Made by a program: the position numbers and the translations under genes. A stretch of 64,000 nt of DNA from Massariosphaeria phaeospora. Taxonomy: Eukaryota; Ascomycota; Dothideomycetes; Pleosporales. The number at the start of each line of letters is the position of its first letter. Positions within the stretch are counted from its first letter, which is position 1. Shown piece by piece: positions 1-11,854 of this stretch. The DNA is taken from contig JAADJZ010000003.1 of NCBI GenBank assembly GCA_011032825.1, positions 186,001-250,000 on the forward strand, given 5' to 3'. Under the pieces are notes generated by a model. The model saw only the letters and a program-made list of their open reading frames with translations, searched no databases and was not told where the DNA came from.

Positions 1-34
1 TCCACGAGCCACAGTACTGACAACCGCGACACAG

Positions 35-811
35 GTGCTAGAGTCCTGGGACGCTGCCGAAGACTCCGAAGTCGAGCGCGAGAAGGCGAAGAAGGCCGCC
101 GACGCGAAAGCGAAAGCCGACGCCGAGGCCAAGGCAAACCACAAGTCGAAGTCGGAGCGCATTGAGGAGAAGCGGCAGGAGGCGCTACGCCGGCGACAGC
201 TCGAGGACGAGATGTCGTCGGATGAGGAGGAGGACGAAGCGACGCGGCGCGCCCGGCTCAGGCAGGTCGAGATCGAAGCCGACCTGGCCCACGCCGAGGA
301 GCTCTTCGGCGAGGTCAGCGTGGGCACCAAGCGCAGCGCCGCGAAGCCCGTCACGCTCCCCAACGAGAGCGACCCGGCCAAACCCGTCGACCTCAGCGCG
401 CTCGGCATCTTCAACCCCAACACCAAAAACCAATTCCAAAAACTGCGCGAAGCCCTCGTGCCGCTCCTCGTCGAGAACACGAAGAAGGCGCACTACACGC
501 TCTTCCTGCAGGAGTTCACCAAGCAGATCTGCAAGGACCTGCCTAGCGACCAGATCAAGAAGATTGCGAGCGGCCTCACGACGCTCAGCAACGAGAAGAT
601 GAAGGAGGAGAAGCTGGCCGAGAAGGGCGGCAAGAAGTCCAAGGCTGCAAAGACAAAGGCCAGCCTGGTCGCCACGCGCGATGTTAGCTACAGAGCCGAC
701 ACGGCGACGTATGAGGACGACTTCGGAGAGTGAGTATTCCGTTCCCCGCGCGTATGATTTGGCGATTTGAGTTGCGTGTGGCTGACAGTATCCAGCGATG
801 ACTTCATGTGA
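35..811 (+). CDS. hcr1: eIF3 subunit j (Hcr1), 3' part of gene
   Basis: Translation initiation factor 3 subunit j, a loosely bound eIF3 subunit that helps mRNA binding and ribosome recycling in the cytosol. The window opens inside an intron (branch CTGAC near 17-21, acceptor CAG at 32-34), so the acidic N-terminus lies upstream. The visible exon starts at 35 and reads LESWDAAEDSEVEREKAKK, the typical eIF3j opening, then a Lys/Ala-rich charged coiled coil, an Asp/Glu-rich stretch and the conserved FQKLREALVPLL and YTLFLQEF helices. The open frame would stop at 731-733, but a GTGAGT donor at 730, branch CTGAC at 782-786 and acceptor CAG at 793-795 give a 66-bp intron and a 16-nt last exon (796-811). 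The end then reads DFGDDDFM-stop, the DDDFM ending I know from fungal eIF3j. Family certain; splice model strongly supported. Confidence 0.92.
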
Positions 812-1296
812 GGCCCACCACGCCGTACCCGACCGTAGCCCGACCCTCGCGTCTCCCCATCTGGCTGGTTCTCTCCATGCCCACGACCAGCAGCGACGCG
901 AGACCGACCGCACCAAGCCACCTACGCCGCACCCCCCCAACATCGACATCGCCATCGACAACCACACCATTCAGCGCTGGACGCGCCCGCTGTGCATTCG
1001 AGCCATCATCCCCTCTCCCTCGTTTTCTAGGACACATATCGTGGTGGTACAGGGGCGTTCAGGACTTTTTTCTTGCGCTTAGTCGCATTGCTTACTAAAC
1101 TATTTGCTTCATTGCCATTTTCCCCCTTCCCGCTTCTCTGTCTTTCTGCTCCCTCCCGTGCATTGCCTTCCCCCTTCCCCTTGTGTTTCCCGCGCGCAGT
1201 GTGTCTGTTTTAAGCTATTCGGTTTCGGATCTCGGATTTCGCATGCATGGTTAGGTTGAATGGGATGGGGTGGGATGGCATCGCTCTGGATGCGCG

Positions 1297-1319
1297 TAGG
1301 TAGGTAGGTAGGTAGGTAG
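1297..1319. repeat. (TAGG)n microsatellite
   Basis: Uninterrupted run of the 4-bp unit TAGG, about 5.5 copies, in the eIF3j 3' flank. Confidence 0.9.
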
Positions 1320-2615
1320 TTACAAGCTAGGCTATGCTGGTAATCAGAACAAACTCTGCAACTCAATTTCTCACTCCATGTATGAACCTTGGGCTGGGCT
1401 AGGCTGGCTTGCGGTTCCTTGTGCACCACAACCTCATCCCGATGCCACTTCTTCTAAGGTTTCAGTTCCGCCCACCTAGCTACCGCCCCGAACCAACAGC
1501 AAGAAAACATGCCCGCACCGTCCCGTTCCATTCCGTGTCTGCGCGAAAAGAACACATCGAATAATCCGATCGAGGCACGTCCAATCCGCGCCAAAACTCT
1601 AGAACGAAACTCTCTCGACTCCATTCCCTGCGGTCTCCCTTTCTTTCTTTCCGCACGTGGCGGCCTTAATAGACGAAGAAAGAAACTTGGGGGTATCTAT
1701 ACTCCAGTGAGATGTTGGAGGGTGGTTGGAAAGGTTGTGGCTCCTATTTCATTCCATACATGACATGTTGGAACGGCTCGCGCGCTGCGGTGCGGTTTTG
1801 AATGGCAGGATGTAGATTGGCTGGGTTTGGCGCAAGGAAAGAAAGAAGGATTTCTTGGGTGTTTGTAGATGTTGGTTTGTGCTGTAGTGTAGCGAACTGC
1901 TGTGCTTCCTCACGTTCACATCTTATGCTCTCTCTACCCCCGCTCTCCCCCCTCTTCCTCTCCATCACCCATTACTATTACTATCACCATCCCAGCTCAA
2001 TTCAGCTCTCGATCACGCACCAAACAACCAACCAAGGCATGAATTCTTGCCTCTAAGCAAGTAATCAAAATGGTGAATTGAAAGGAAAGGAAAAGAAGGG
2101 AGTAGGTGAACGAACGTGAGGCAAAGATGAAAAGAAGAAGAGAAGGAGGGAAGAAGGAAGAAGGCTCCCCTATGTTATAATGGACTGCATAGTGCAGTGT
2201 AGTGTGTATATATTCGTCTATTCGTGTATTCTTACTCTTCTCTATTATCTATCGACCTATTTACTTATCAACCGACCAAGCAAGTCGAGCAACATGTCCG
2301 GAGAAGGCGTTGCTTGGTAGATAATATGCTGAGTATATCTCGAGAGGAAAAAAGTCTTGGGCGTTGGGTCTCGGGGTTGGACTTGATGCAGAGCTAGCTA
2401 CAAGACCGACTTTTCTACGTAGTATGTAGTATGGTATAACTGTGTGCCACACCCGTGCAAACCGTGTAAAGTGCTATGACTTGATTTGGATTTGTTGTAC
2501 GAGTATCTTATCCCTTAGTTCGGCGATGTGCTGCTGCTCTACAAGTATAGCGGGGACGACGACTGCGGGGTTCAGGTTGAATGTGAGTTTGAGTTTGTAT
2601 GGGGGGGTGGTGTAT

Positions 2616-2687
2616 GGATAGGTAGGACGTTACGGATAGGTAGGACGTTGCGGATAGGTAGGACGTTGCGGATAGGTAGGACGTTAC
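2616..2687. repeat. 18-bp minisatellite, four copies
   Basis: Four back-to-back 18-bp units, GGATAGGTAGGACGTTAC, differing only at one position near the end of the unit (A or G). It lies in the gene-free interval and is not part of a supported gene. Confidence 0.9.
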
Positions 2688-5600
2688 GGATGGTAGAGTT
2701 GGATCCAGGTGGTTTAGCAATTCTTCCTTCTTCTACCTGTTAGTAGTGACGAACGGTATGGATTATAAGTACAGTAGGTCGCTGAGCTGGAAAGGTAGTA
2801 GCTATGCTCAGAAACAGTGGCGGATATCTGCGTGGGCATAAGTAGAGAGACTGTGTTGCGCTCGATCATTGCACCCGCAACTGGTGACGTGTCGAATGCT
2901 GGCACGCTCTGATGCGATGACTACCTTGCCGTTACGAGTCTGCTGCTGCCCTGCTACGGTCGGTATTACATTGCATCAACGACAAACTCGTGCATGCCTG
3001 GAGTTTATATTCAGCACCCACACTGCCACACCCACAGACACGTGCACTCGACGGCGTGTCTCCGCAATTCCCGTCGCTGCGGACAATATGTCCTGCAGCG
3101 TCATGGCCCGGCTGCCCAGACACCAGGACGTGGAGGACACTCAAAGATAGATGGCCGAGATGAGATTCAGGAACTGATTTTACCGTCCGGGTGTACTGCG
3201 TACCTAAGTTGCCAATGAGCGAAACAGAGCTAGAGCGAGTGCAGGAAATGGCCGAGAGCGTGGTGATATGCGTAACGGCATGACGTGTGCAGGCCGGCGG
3301 CAGCGTGCGGATAACGGGTTTTGCTCGACGTTCGCTGCACGTTGTCGCATCGTGAGACGTCACGCGTGTGGCTGGATATTGAGGCGGCGTCATGGTTCGG
3401 GAGGGACATTGATCCGAGGCTACGGGAGAAAGGGGACGGGTGGCCTGGATTTATAGTCTATAGCGCGGTGGAGCCATCTATAATTAGCTGCTCATACCAT
3501 GCGGTGCTCTGGTGGAAGAATTGATGAGCACAATACTCGGGGAGTGTGCACTGGATGGCAAGGGCGGGCTGGAAGTTTGGCGGAGGAGAATGGCATCATG
3601 GCTCTGGGCGGCGCGCAACGCTGCGTCACGATGCCGTGTTGCTATCCACGCTGCGACGAGACGGTGGAGGTGCCTGACGATCGCTGGATTGGATCGATGC
3701 CAATATTGAGGAGTGGCTGCGGCGGGCAAGCCGAGCCGGAACAGCATGCATGGCCGGCAGCACATGGCAGGCGCTGGCGCTGGGTAAATGGAGCCTTGGA
3801 GGATGGAGGGGCCGCCGTGGCTGGTGGGTGGTGCAGCTGGGGGTGAGACGAGACGAGACGGCAAGTTCCTGGAATGGGTGCGATGAGGCGCTGGGGGAGG
3901 GCTGGTGGCGGTCGGCGCATGGGACGGTAGCATGGCCCTCTGGATAGATATCATGTCGTGGTTTCGCGCTGACCGGCCTGGATGTTCAGTTCAGCACCAC
4001 GGCGTCGTCTTGTTCCGGAGAGTGGTAATTGTATGAGCGGATGCGAGCGGTTGGGTGGTCAGAACCGCGTGGAGATGCAGCCCCGGCTGGCGTGTGGCGT
4101 GCGAACGCTGATAGTAGTGTGCGCTGTAGGGATTGGGATTGGAGCAGCCACGGCCGGGAGACATCAGCCTATTTGGTCGTGCCCACCATCGACGCCATCG
4201 CAGCCAGCAGCCAGCAGACTCGAGGCTAACCTGGCAGAGGCCGCCCGTGCTGGCCAAGCGTCTGCTTTGGGCGGCGGCGGGCAGCTGGGCGGATGGGGGT
4301 GCCGTGGCGAATGGGCGGCGAGTCTGCGAGGAGCTGCGAGGCATGGCGCTGCGCCACCACGGCGCACACGTCGCTATGGCCATCGCATCGGGCGTCTGGT
4401 GTGTGTCTGGCCGGCTCAAGGTCGAGGCAGTCCTTTGCGGTCCTTTGCGGGAGGCATTGAAGACGCGCCTGCCGTCACCGACCCAGAGCGAGGGACCGAC
4501 GGCGAGGGACCGACGGCCTGGCAGGCTGGCGAGAGCTGGGCGGCCGTCGTTGCGAGAGCCAGCGGGCGTGAACTGCTGCACTGGCTCTGGCACTGGCAGC
4601 CGGAGTGTGGCGCCCCCGAGTTGTTTGGCAGAGGGGCCTGGGCGTGTGCGGCCGTGAGTGGCTGGTTGAGGTCCCCGCCTGGGTGCCAGCTCGTCGGTGG
4701 TCGGGCGACTGTCGACATCGTCGATGCTCGCAACTTGCCCGCTCGCTGTTTGCCGGCTGTCTGTGCCTGTGTCGAAGCTTGCTTGCACAGCCCATGCCGA
4801 GCGTGTGGGTGGTGGGTGGTGGGTGGTGGATGGTGGTTTTTGAGTCGTGGTTGCAGGCGCGCGTTGCTGGCGCGTTGCTGGCCCGTTGCCAGTGGCCCCG
4901 TTGCGGCCGTCCGCCGGCAAGTGGCAGTGACGCGCCGTGGGCTGTGAGCTGTGAGCCGTGAGGGTGAGGCTGCCCGCTGCTGCTGCCGGCCGCGACGACA
5001 ATTCCTGCTTGCTGAAGCCTCTCCCGCCCACCGCCCGCCCTCTGCAGCATCGCCATCGACATCGACCGCCGCCGTGTGCCCATCGCTAGGCTGCATCGAG
5101 CAGGCCGGCGCGCTGCGAGCAGGAATTCGAGTCGACGACGACGACCTGAGGAGAGAGATCCCAGCTGCGCGGCGGGCCGTGTCACTGTCAGCCAGCTAGC
5201 TGCTCGGTGACAAGCCCTGGCCCACACGGGACCCAGCCACATCTCGCGCCGCCGCCCCAGCACCAGCCGTGAGCCCAGCTTCAACGCACCCAAACCCAAC
5301 TTCGCCAGCCGACTGCTGCTGCTGCTGCTGCCCTTCGTCATCGGCACCGCCGCCATCGCACCTCCACACCACGCCCACCGCACTCCGCTCTCCACTGCAC
5401 CCTCTGCTGGAGCTGCCTCTGCCTCCTGTCTGCACCCAGCCCAACGCCTGCGCTCTCCACGTCGCACGCCGGCCCTGTTCGCCGCCCTCCACCCCGTTCC
5501 GCGCGCCGTCGAGTCGCTCTTGCTCAGCCTCACTTCGTCGACCGACCCACTGCGGCTCTGCTCCACCAACATCGCCCTCGCTGCCATCGTGCGCGCATCG

Positions 5601-5941
5601 CATCGCCTCGCATCGCCGCTAGAGTCGCCGCCTGCTCGTCCAGCAATTGCCATCCCGCGCCACCCTGTTGCATCCAGCGTTGGTGAGCAGACGCCCGTAG
5701 ACGCCTGTGGCGACGAACCGTACCATCATCCAACAACACCAGCTCGACCAGTTCGCATCGCAGCCCTCAAACCCCCGCCGGGCCGCACCACCCCCCCCGG
5801 CCGTCTCGCTGCATCTGGCTCTGCCTTGGCTTTCCAACGCGCTGCATCCACCTGCGTCGACCTGGAGCCATGAGCTCAGCCTGACTTTGCGCCCGAGGTC
5901 TGCACAAAAGTGCGCCGAGTGAAGACACTGACCACACCGAG

Positions 5942-6052
5942 GTATGTCTTGTGCCCTTGAGGCTCTGCAGTCTTCTGTAACTCGACGTGACGCCCTGTCG
6001 CCGCCGGCCAAGCCAAGTGCTGAGAGTGAACGGTCGCTGACATGCCTGCAAG
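5942..6052 (+). other. Likely 5' leader intron of the C2H2 gene
   Basis: GTATGT donor at 5942-5947, branch CTGAC at 6037-6041 and acceptor CAAG ending at 6052 give a 111-bp intron. The first in-frame ATG (6042) overlaps the branch site and would be spliced out, which moves the start of the zinc-finger protein to 6099. RNA evidence would settle it. Confidence 0.65.
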
Positions 6053-6098
6053 CATCCTCACCTACAACATACCGCAACACCCCGCCCCATCCCTTCCC

Positions 6099-8000
6099 AT
6101 GGCCGCCTCAACGCGCGCGATTACGCCCACGCACTCTGGTCCCTTTCCCCCGCCAAACCGCTCGACAACGCCGGCCTCAATTGCGGCCAACGCCCATGCG
6201 CATGCACTAAACGCCGGTGCGGGCGCAACCTTCGGAGCCCACCTCACCAAGTCTCCGCGCGGCCTCTCTCCACACATGTCGCCCCAACCGCTTACGGGTA
6301 TGGCTGCCATGGCCGACGAGCGTCGCCATCGGGAGCAAGAGCACTCACGCCACACGAGCCCCAACCCCGCCCTGGCCGTCGTCCACACCCTCATCGGGAC
6401 CAACCAGACGGCCATGAGTCGCCCCAGGGACGCACCACCAGAGCCCGCGCAAATGAGCGCACCGCTTGAGAAGATTGCAAGGTCCATAACCATTCCCGAT
6501 CAAGTGACCACAGACGCCATGCAAACGAGCCCTGTGAGCCTGTCCAGCTTCGGCGATGACAGCGCCACGACGGCGCCGACTGTGACCGCCATGGAAGCAA
6601 CCGCTGGGCCCATGGCGATGCCTATGCCAGGCCACAACGCCACGCCCCAGCATCACCACCAGCACATTGCGCCCAACCCGAGTGAGTCGCCCAGCAGTCG
6701 GGCATACACCTTTCCTGGGCCTCTGGCGGACCACGACCCGCGCGCTCCGGCGCGCCAGATGAGTCTGCCAGGGTACCAGAACAGCGAAAAGTCGCCTTCG
6801 ACGAAGCGGCACAAGTGCCCCTACTGTTCTACCGATTTCACGCGCCACCACAACCTCAAGAGCCATCTCTTGACACATAGCCAAGAGAAGCCCTATTCAT
6901 GTCCCACCTGTCAGGCGCGATTCCGCCGTCTACATGATCTCAAACGCCACACGAAGCTCCACACCGGCGAGCGGCCGCATACGTGCCCCAAGTGTGGCCG
7001 CAAGTTTGCCCGTGGCGACGCGCTCGCTCGGCATAACAAAGGCCAAGGTGGCTGTGCCGGCCGACGATCCAGTTTCGGCGGTGACGACGATATGGATGGG
7101 AAGGGTGAGGACATGGATGGCATCATCTACAACGATGGTGAAGGAGAAGACGATGAAGATGGCGACCCGCGTGCGAGTGAACCAGCGCGCAAAAGGCAAA
7201 ATACTGGGAACTCTACCCAAGGTTCGTATCATCAGCACTCGAGTACTTATCCGCCACTTGCGGCCAATCGGGGACCTGCGGGCCACAACAACTTCCAGCC
7301 ACTATATCCTCCTAGGCCAGGCGGTCCTTCCCGTGATCAATCGACTAACATCTCGCCCAAAGTAGCTCCCTCAAGCATATCATCCCTGCATTATACTGCG
7401 AATCAAGCGAACGTGTTCAGCCAGGGCGGCATGACGGAGAGTCCGAAACCGCTGTCTCCTGGCCAGCAAGAGCAACATCGTCTTGGTCTCCGCGAGGGCA
7501 GCATCCCACGGCCACGCTCTCCGAGCGTCTCGTCCAAGTTGTATCACTCGGCCTTTGCCCACGCCGCCAATGCCAACAAAGTTTCGTCCCCGACGGGACT
7601 ACCTATACAGCGGGGTATCAACGACGGCCCTCATCTACCATCTCTCCCTAGCATGCACGCTTCCGTCGGAACCCAGAGCCAGGCTGCCCAAGGCTCAAGA
7701 ACGAACGGGCCGGGCATGCTCCCGCACCAGCAAATGCCTGCCCCGAACTCGCACTCCCAACCGGGCAGTCTGTCGAGTCACGGTGCCAGCAGCGGCGCCA
7801 GCACACGCGAGTTGATGGGGCCCCAGAACCAGGAACTGCTCGGCTATATACGCGAACTCGAAATGCGCTTGACGACTAAGACGGAGGAGCAGGAGAATAA
7901 GATCACTTCGCTGCAGACTGAGGTCACGATGCTGCGCGCGCAGCTCGCGCAGTATCACTCGCAATCTAGCATACAGGCGCAGCAGCCGCCGGGTCCTTGA
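6099..8000 (+). CDS. C2H2 zinc-finger transcription factor
   Basis: Nuclear DNA-binding regulator of about 633 residues without coding introns. The N-terminal ~220 residues are Ser/Pro/Thr/His-rich and probably disordered. Then come two classical C2H2 fingers (CPYCSTDF...H-x3-H and CPTCQARF...H-x3-H) and a third, CPKCGRKFARGDALARH, in which the second His is replaced by the basic stretch NKGQGGCAGRR, joined by linkers including TGERPH. An acidic Asp/Glu patch follows, then a long low-complexity region. The last ~50 residues form a heptad coiled coil (LLGYIRELEMRLTTK onward) that could dimerise. I chose ATG 6099 (MAASTRAITP, good context) over 6042 because 6042 lies in a predicted leader intron. 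The finger block is strongly conserved in filamentous fungi, but I cannot tie it to a named regulator, so targets are unknown. Confidence 0.88.
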   Translation: MAASTRAITPTHSGPFPPPNRSTTPASIAANAHAHALNAGAGATFGAHLTKSPRGLSPHMSPQPLTGMAAMADERRHREQEHSRHTSPNPALAVVHTLIGTNQTAMSRPRDAPPEPAQMSAPLEKIARSITIPDQVTTDAMQTSPVSLSSFGDDSATTAPTVTAMEATAGPMAMPMPGHNATPQHHHQHIAPNPSESPSSRAYTFPGPLADHDPRAPARQMSLPGYQNSEKSPSTKRHKCPYCSTDFTRHHNLKSHLLTHSQEKPYSCPTCQARFRRLHDLKRHTKLHTGERPHTCPKCGRKFARGDALARHNKGQGGCAGRRSSFGGDDDMDGKGEDMDGIIYNDGEGEDDEDGDPRASEPARKRQNTGNSTQGSYHQHSSTYPPLAANRGPAGHNNFQPLYPPRPGGPSRDQSTNISPKVAPSSISSLHYTANQANVFSQGGMTESPKPLSPGQQEQHRLGLREGSIPRPRSPSVSSKLYHSAFAHAANANKVSSPTGLPIQRGINDGPHLPSLPSMHASVGTQSQAAQGSRTNGPGMLPHQQMPAPNSHSQPGSLSSHGASSGASTRELMGPQNQELLGYIRELEMRLTTKTEEQENKITSLQTEVTMLRAQLAQYHSQSSIQAQQPPGP

Positions 8001-10177
8001 GCATGCCGTCGCCGGTAGCTGTTTTTGGTGCTTGGTCTGTAATGAGCGAAGGGAGAAGCTGAGCCGAGTCGAGGAGAGGTGAGCTGAGCGAAGAAGAAGA
8101 ACACAGTACACTGCGATGATGGACGGGGAAGACGACAAAACCCTTTTGTACGATTACCAGCAAGCAATACATGCGAATAATACGATACGGAAGCAACGAC
8201 GTTTTAAAGCTACACATCTATATCATGCCATACCATGACAAAGACGCAGACGAAGACGAAGACCAGCACGAAGACGAAGGCAAAGACGGAGAAACCCTTC
8301 ATATATTGTTCGCTAGCTACGGTATTGCCCACCCACACGGACCCTTGGCTATTCCCAAGTCGAATGCACGAAGCACAGCGCACCGGCGTTGGGGTCTGGT
8401 TTGGTCTGGTTTGGCCGAATACAGGATAGCAACTTTTGTTTGTTCTTGGAACCGGAAAAATGGGCGATGGAACGGATCGATCATCGAACGCGGCGGGTGG
8501 CGGGGTGGGGTTCTTACTTACTTACTACTTCCTACTACTTACTTCTTCTTACTTTCCATCGGGGGAATCTTTTCTTAGCTGGCTGTGGATATTTCGGAAC
8601 TAGGGGGCTTGCGGGGCACGGCGTGTGGGTGTTTGGGGAGCTTATCGTTTTTCAAAGCTTTTTTTTGGTCTGTTTTTCGGGTCTGGATTGGATGAGGCCT
8701 TGCGCTACGGTGCGGGTTAGGTTTTTTTCTTTTTCGCTTTTAGTGGATTGGTTCTTTGGGAAGATGGAGAATGGGAATGGGAATGAGTGTAGAGAGAGGA
8801 AGGAGTAGAGCGAAGTAGAGAGAGGACATATCATGTCGTGTTATATCATATCATATGTAGTTTTTAGGTTTTCCTCGTCGAGAGAGATACAGGGATGAGC
8901 TGAGTTAAGCGGACTTGAAGACTAGAAAGTACAGTAGAGTAAGGCAGAGTAAGAGTGTAGAATGATAAAAGAGCTCTCACTGTCCTGTACTATCTCGTCT
9001 CGTCCGCACTATCTATCTCGTCTTTGGGAATCATTGCTAAATATAGTAGATGTAATATAAGGAATTTCTAGGATAGAGAGATTAATAGGTACAGGAGAGT
9101 AGAGAAGAGAAGAGCTACAGAAGTAGTAGAAGACAGAGAAGGTAGAGAGGGAGAGGTATAGGAGAAGAAGAAGGAGAAGGAGAAGAAGAAGAAGATAAGG
9201 AGAAGAAGATAAGGGGATGTAGAGAACAACCTAAACACGCATATACTATTCTACTCTCTTATCTTCCTTCCTTCCTTCTTCTACTTCTCTACTCCTGCCC
9301 CCTACTTCTCTCTCCTACGTACCTTAGCGCATCAGTGATAGATACACAGGTAAGTTAGTAGGCATGTACTCTGTATACATGTGCATGTACATGCATACGT
9401 ATGTTCATTTACGTAAAGAACTTTTCAGTTATGTCAATTGCATCTACCAATTAACTACTCCTCCTCCTCCTCCTTCTCCTTCCCCTCCTCCTCCCAAAGC
9501 AGCAAGCACTAAGAAAAAAAGAACCCAAAGTCGAGAGCAACTACGGCAAAAAAGCCTCGTAGACAGACTCAACGCTATCAAGTTCCCTTGCTACCTTCCT
9601 AAACAAGTCAAGTCAGGTAGTAGGGGAGAATCGTAAAAGTAGACCACCCGCTGATGCAAAGGTATACTGCCTGTAAAAGGAAAAGAAAATAGAAAGATTA
9701 GACGCCTCCTCAGATGCACATACAGATGCAGGTATAGACACCGGGGAAATGCTTTTGATCCATCCATCCGTCCGTCCATGCATCCGTCCATGCAGCCGTC
9801 CATACGCCAGAGAAAACCGTGCACCGTTTTTGGGGGGGAAAGCCAGACTGTAGTACGTACGCCGGAACACCGTGGTTGCAGTTGTGAAGTCGATATTGAT
9901 GTCGTTATCGTTGGGTGGAAGGTTGAGAAATTGAAGGGCTCGAGTTGAAGGGGTTGGGAAGGGAGATAGTGCAGGGTTCGAGTGGGAAGGGTCGAAGATT
10001 GAGAGGTCGAAGGTTGATAGATCGAAGGCTCGAGTTGGAAGGGTCGAAGTTCAGGGCCGAGAATGCCACGTCCCACAAGGCCAGCGAACATGTCGAGTTC
10101 CAAAAGCACCAACTCGGAAGCCTCAAGTCTCCACCTCCAGGCCTCCGCAAAGCCAAGCCTCCGCCTCATATCGACAC
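8001..10177. other. Convergent intergenic region rich in simple sequence
   Basis: Lies between the 3' ends of the C2H2 gene (+) and the kinase gene (-). It holds CTTACTTACTACTT-type repeats near 8510-8560, a long purine tract rich in GAGAAG at about 9090-9215, followed by pyrimidine tracts near 9250-9310, CCT repeats near 9457-9495, CCATCCATCCGTCCGT repeats near 9757-9800 and a degenerate GAAGGGTCGAAG-type minisatellite at about 9925-10050. I see no supportable gene. Confidence 0.55.
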
Positions 10178-11854
10178 TCAAAACAGCTTCCGCGCCACAT
10201 TGTCTGCCCGTCCCGTTTCCACCTCACCACCCTTCCTCTTCAGATCCTCGCCCATGGCCTGTTCGCCACCGCCCTGCTTGGGCAGGTTCTCCTTCTTCGT
10301 GGGCCGTGGCGCATTAGTCCAGTACCTGTGGTCGAGCGACTGGGCGGCTGTGAGGCGCTTGCGCGGGTCCATAGTCAGCATGCCGCGCACCAGGTCGATG
10401 CCGTCGTCGCCGAGCTGCGGCATGCGCTGGCGCCACCAATTCAGCGGCTGTCCGCGCATCGAGGCCAGCGCGTTGGAGGCCGGGTTCGCCGTCTTCTGCG
10501 TCTCGGGGGGAACGTAGAAGGGCAGCTTGGAGACGTGCGGCCACGTGTCGTCGGTCGGGGTGCCGAAGACGTCGCAGATGAGGGCGAGTTGCTGCAGGTC
10601 CGTCTCCGAGGGCAGGAAGAATTCGCGGATGGCGAGCTCGGCGATGACGCAGCCCACGCTCCAGACATCGACGGCGCCGCCGTAGTGGTGGCAGCCGTAG
10701 AGCAGTTCGGGCGGTCGGTAGAAGCGCGTGATGACGTTGTAGGTCATGCGATAGCCCGGGTCGGCGAACTTGCGCGCCAGCCCAAAATCGGCGAGCTTGA
10801 CGGTCCCGTCGGCGGCGATCAGCAAGTTGTTCCCTTTGATATCGCGGTGCAGGACGTGGTTTACATGGCAGAACCACACGGCCTGGCAGAGCTGATTCGC
10901 CCAGGCCTTGATGTCGGCGCGTCCGTATGCAATGGCGTGGTTCTTCCAGAGTAGCTCAAGATCGCCGCAGGGCAGGTGTTCGAGCACGATGGAGATGTTC
11001 TGGTCCTTGGTCGAGTAGACGGCGTGCAGCTTGATGATGTTGGGGTGGTCCAGCTCCGAGAGGACTTTGATTTCGCGGATGGCGTCCATGGTGATGCCGT
11101 CCTTGTACTCGGGGTTGAGCTTGATCTTCTTGATGGCGACCAGCTTGGAGGGGTCGTCGCGGTAGTGGCCCGCCGAGACAACGGCGTAGGTACCCTCACC
11201 CAGCCGGGCGCCTGCAGAGAGAGTTAGCTGGTGGGCTCAATGGAGAGGGAGTAGGTGCTTTTACCTGAGACGAACTGGCTCCGCACCTCGTCGTTCATCT
11301 CCTCGGCCATGTCGACGTCGGTGCTTGTCATGTCTATGTCGGGGTCCGAGTCGGACGAGTGCGACTCTGAGGGGAAGGCAAGGTCGTCGTGGCCCTCGGA
11401 CGAGTACGACTCGGAGGAGAACTCAGGGTCGTCGTGGTCGTCGCCCAACTCCACCAAGTCGGCAAGGTCGATGGGCTGCGCCCCGAGCTCTGGCCCCAAA
11501 ACCGGCGAATTGGGCGGGGCGGGCGGCGCGCTCTGGTCAATCCCCTCGATGGTCGAGTAGAAGGTGTCCCAACTCTCTTCGTAATCCAAGATGTCTTGGA
11601 GGGGCCAGACAATCTCGCTCCGCAGATCAGGCCGGTTTCGCGGAAGCTGCGAAGCCCGTCTCAGGGCGTCGACCTCTGCCGCCGACCTGCTGATCAGGTA
11701 GGTGACGGCTGGCGAGCCGATTAGATCCTACGACGAAGCAAAAGTGATTAATACGCGCTCCAGAGATTAGTAGTAGGTGGGGAAGGGAGGAATCAAAGCA
11801 GTGAGGTCTAAACGCAGGTCTTTAGTTTCATACTTGAGGAGTGATCACGTCCAT
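10178..11854 (-). CDS. kin28: CDK7/Kin28-like cyclin-dependent kinase with acidic N-terminal extension
   Basis: Probable catalytic subunit of the TFIIH kinase, which phosphorylates the RNA polymerase II C-terminal domain in the nucleus. Three exons, 11854-11834, 11727-11265 and 11211-10178, joined in frame (introns GTATGA...TAG and GTAAAA...CAG), give about 505 residues. The first ~155 residues are an unusual extension rich in Asp/Glu/Ser. The kinase domain follows: Gly loop GEGTYAVV, VAIKKIK lysine, MDAIREIK (PSTAIRE-like helix), HRDIKGNN catalytic loop, DFGLARKF, T-loop MTYNVITRFYRPPE. The end (KQGGGEQAMGEDLKRKGG...VARKLF) resembles fungal Kin28. Departures from the family: Pro to Gly in HRDIKPNN, and the long extension (family usually about 350-430 residues). 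It could be a diverged paralogue. It is divergent with mS41. Confidence 0.85.

Larger units (their letters stand above)
812..5941. other. Gene-free interval: eIF3j 3' flank and zinc-finger gene upstream/leader
   Basis: About 5.1 kb with no gene I can support. The first part is pyrimidine-rich 3' flank with short homopurine tracts. 3.9-5.7 kb is GC-rich and gives long overlapping open frames on both strands, full of Ala/Arg/Ser/Pro and without recognisable domains; I treat these as composition artefacts. It also holds a TGGGTGG-type G-rich run near 4805-4835, which could form a G-quadruplex, and a CTG run near 5311-5330. The stretch up to 5941 probably contains the promoter and transcribed leader of the C2H2 gene, because a leader intron starts at 5942. 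Confidence 0.5.

Noticed and set aside
3991..5653. Overlapping open frames of 320-390 codons on both strands
   Set aside because: GC-rich composition gives long stop-free stretches in several frames at once; the translations are Ala/Arg/Ser/Pro-rich, have no domain and show no convincing intron signals.
7695..8138. Minus-strand frames under the C2H2 coiled coil
   Set aside because: Shadow of the strongly supported + strand gene.
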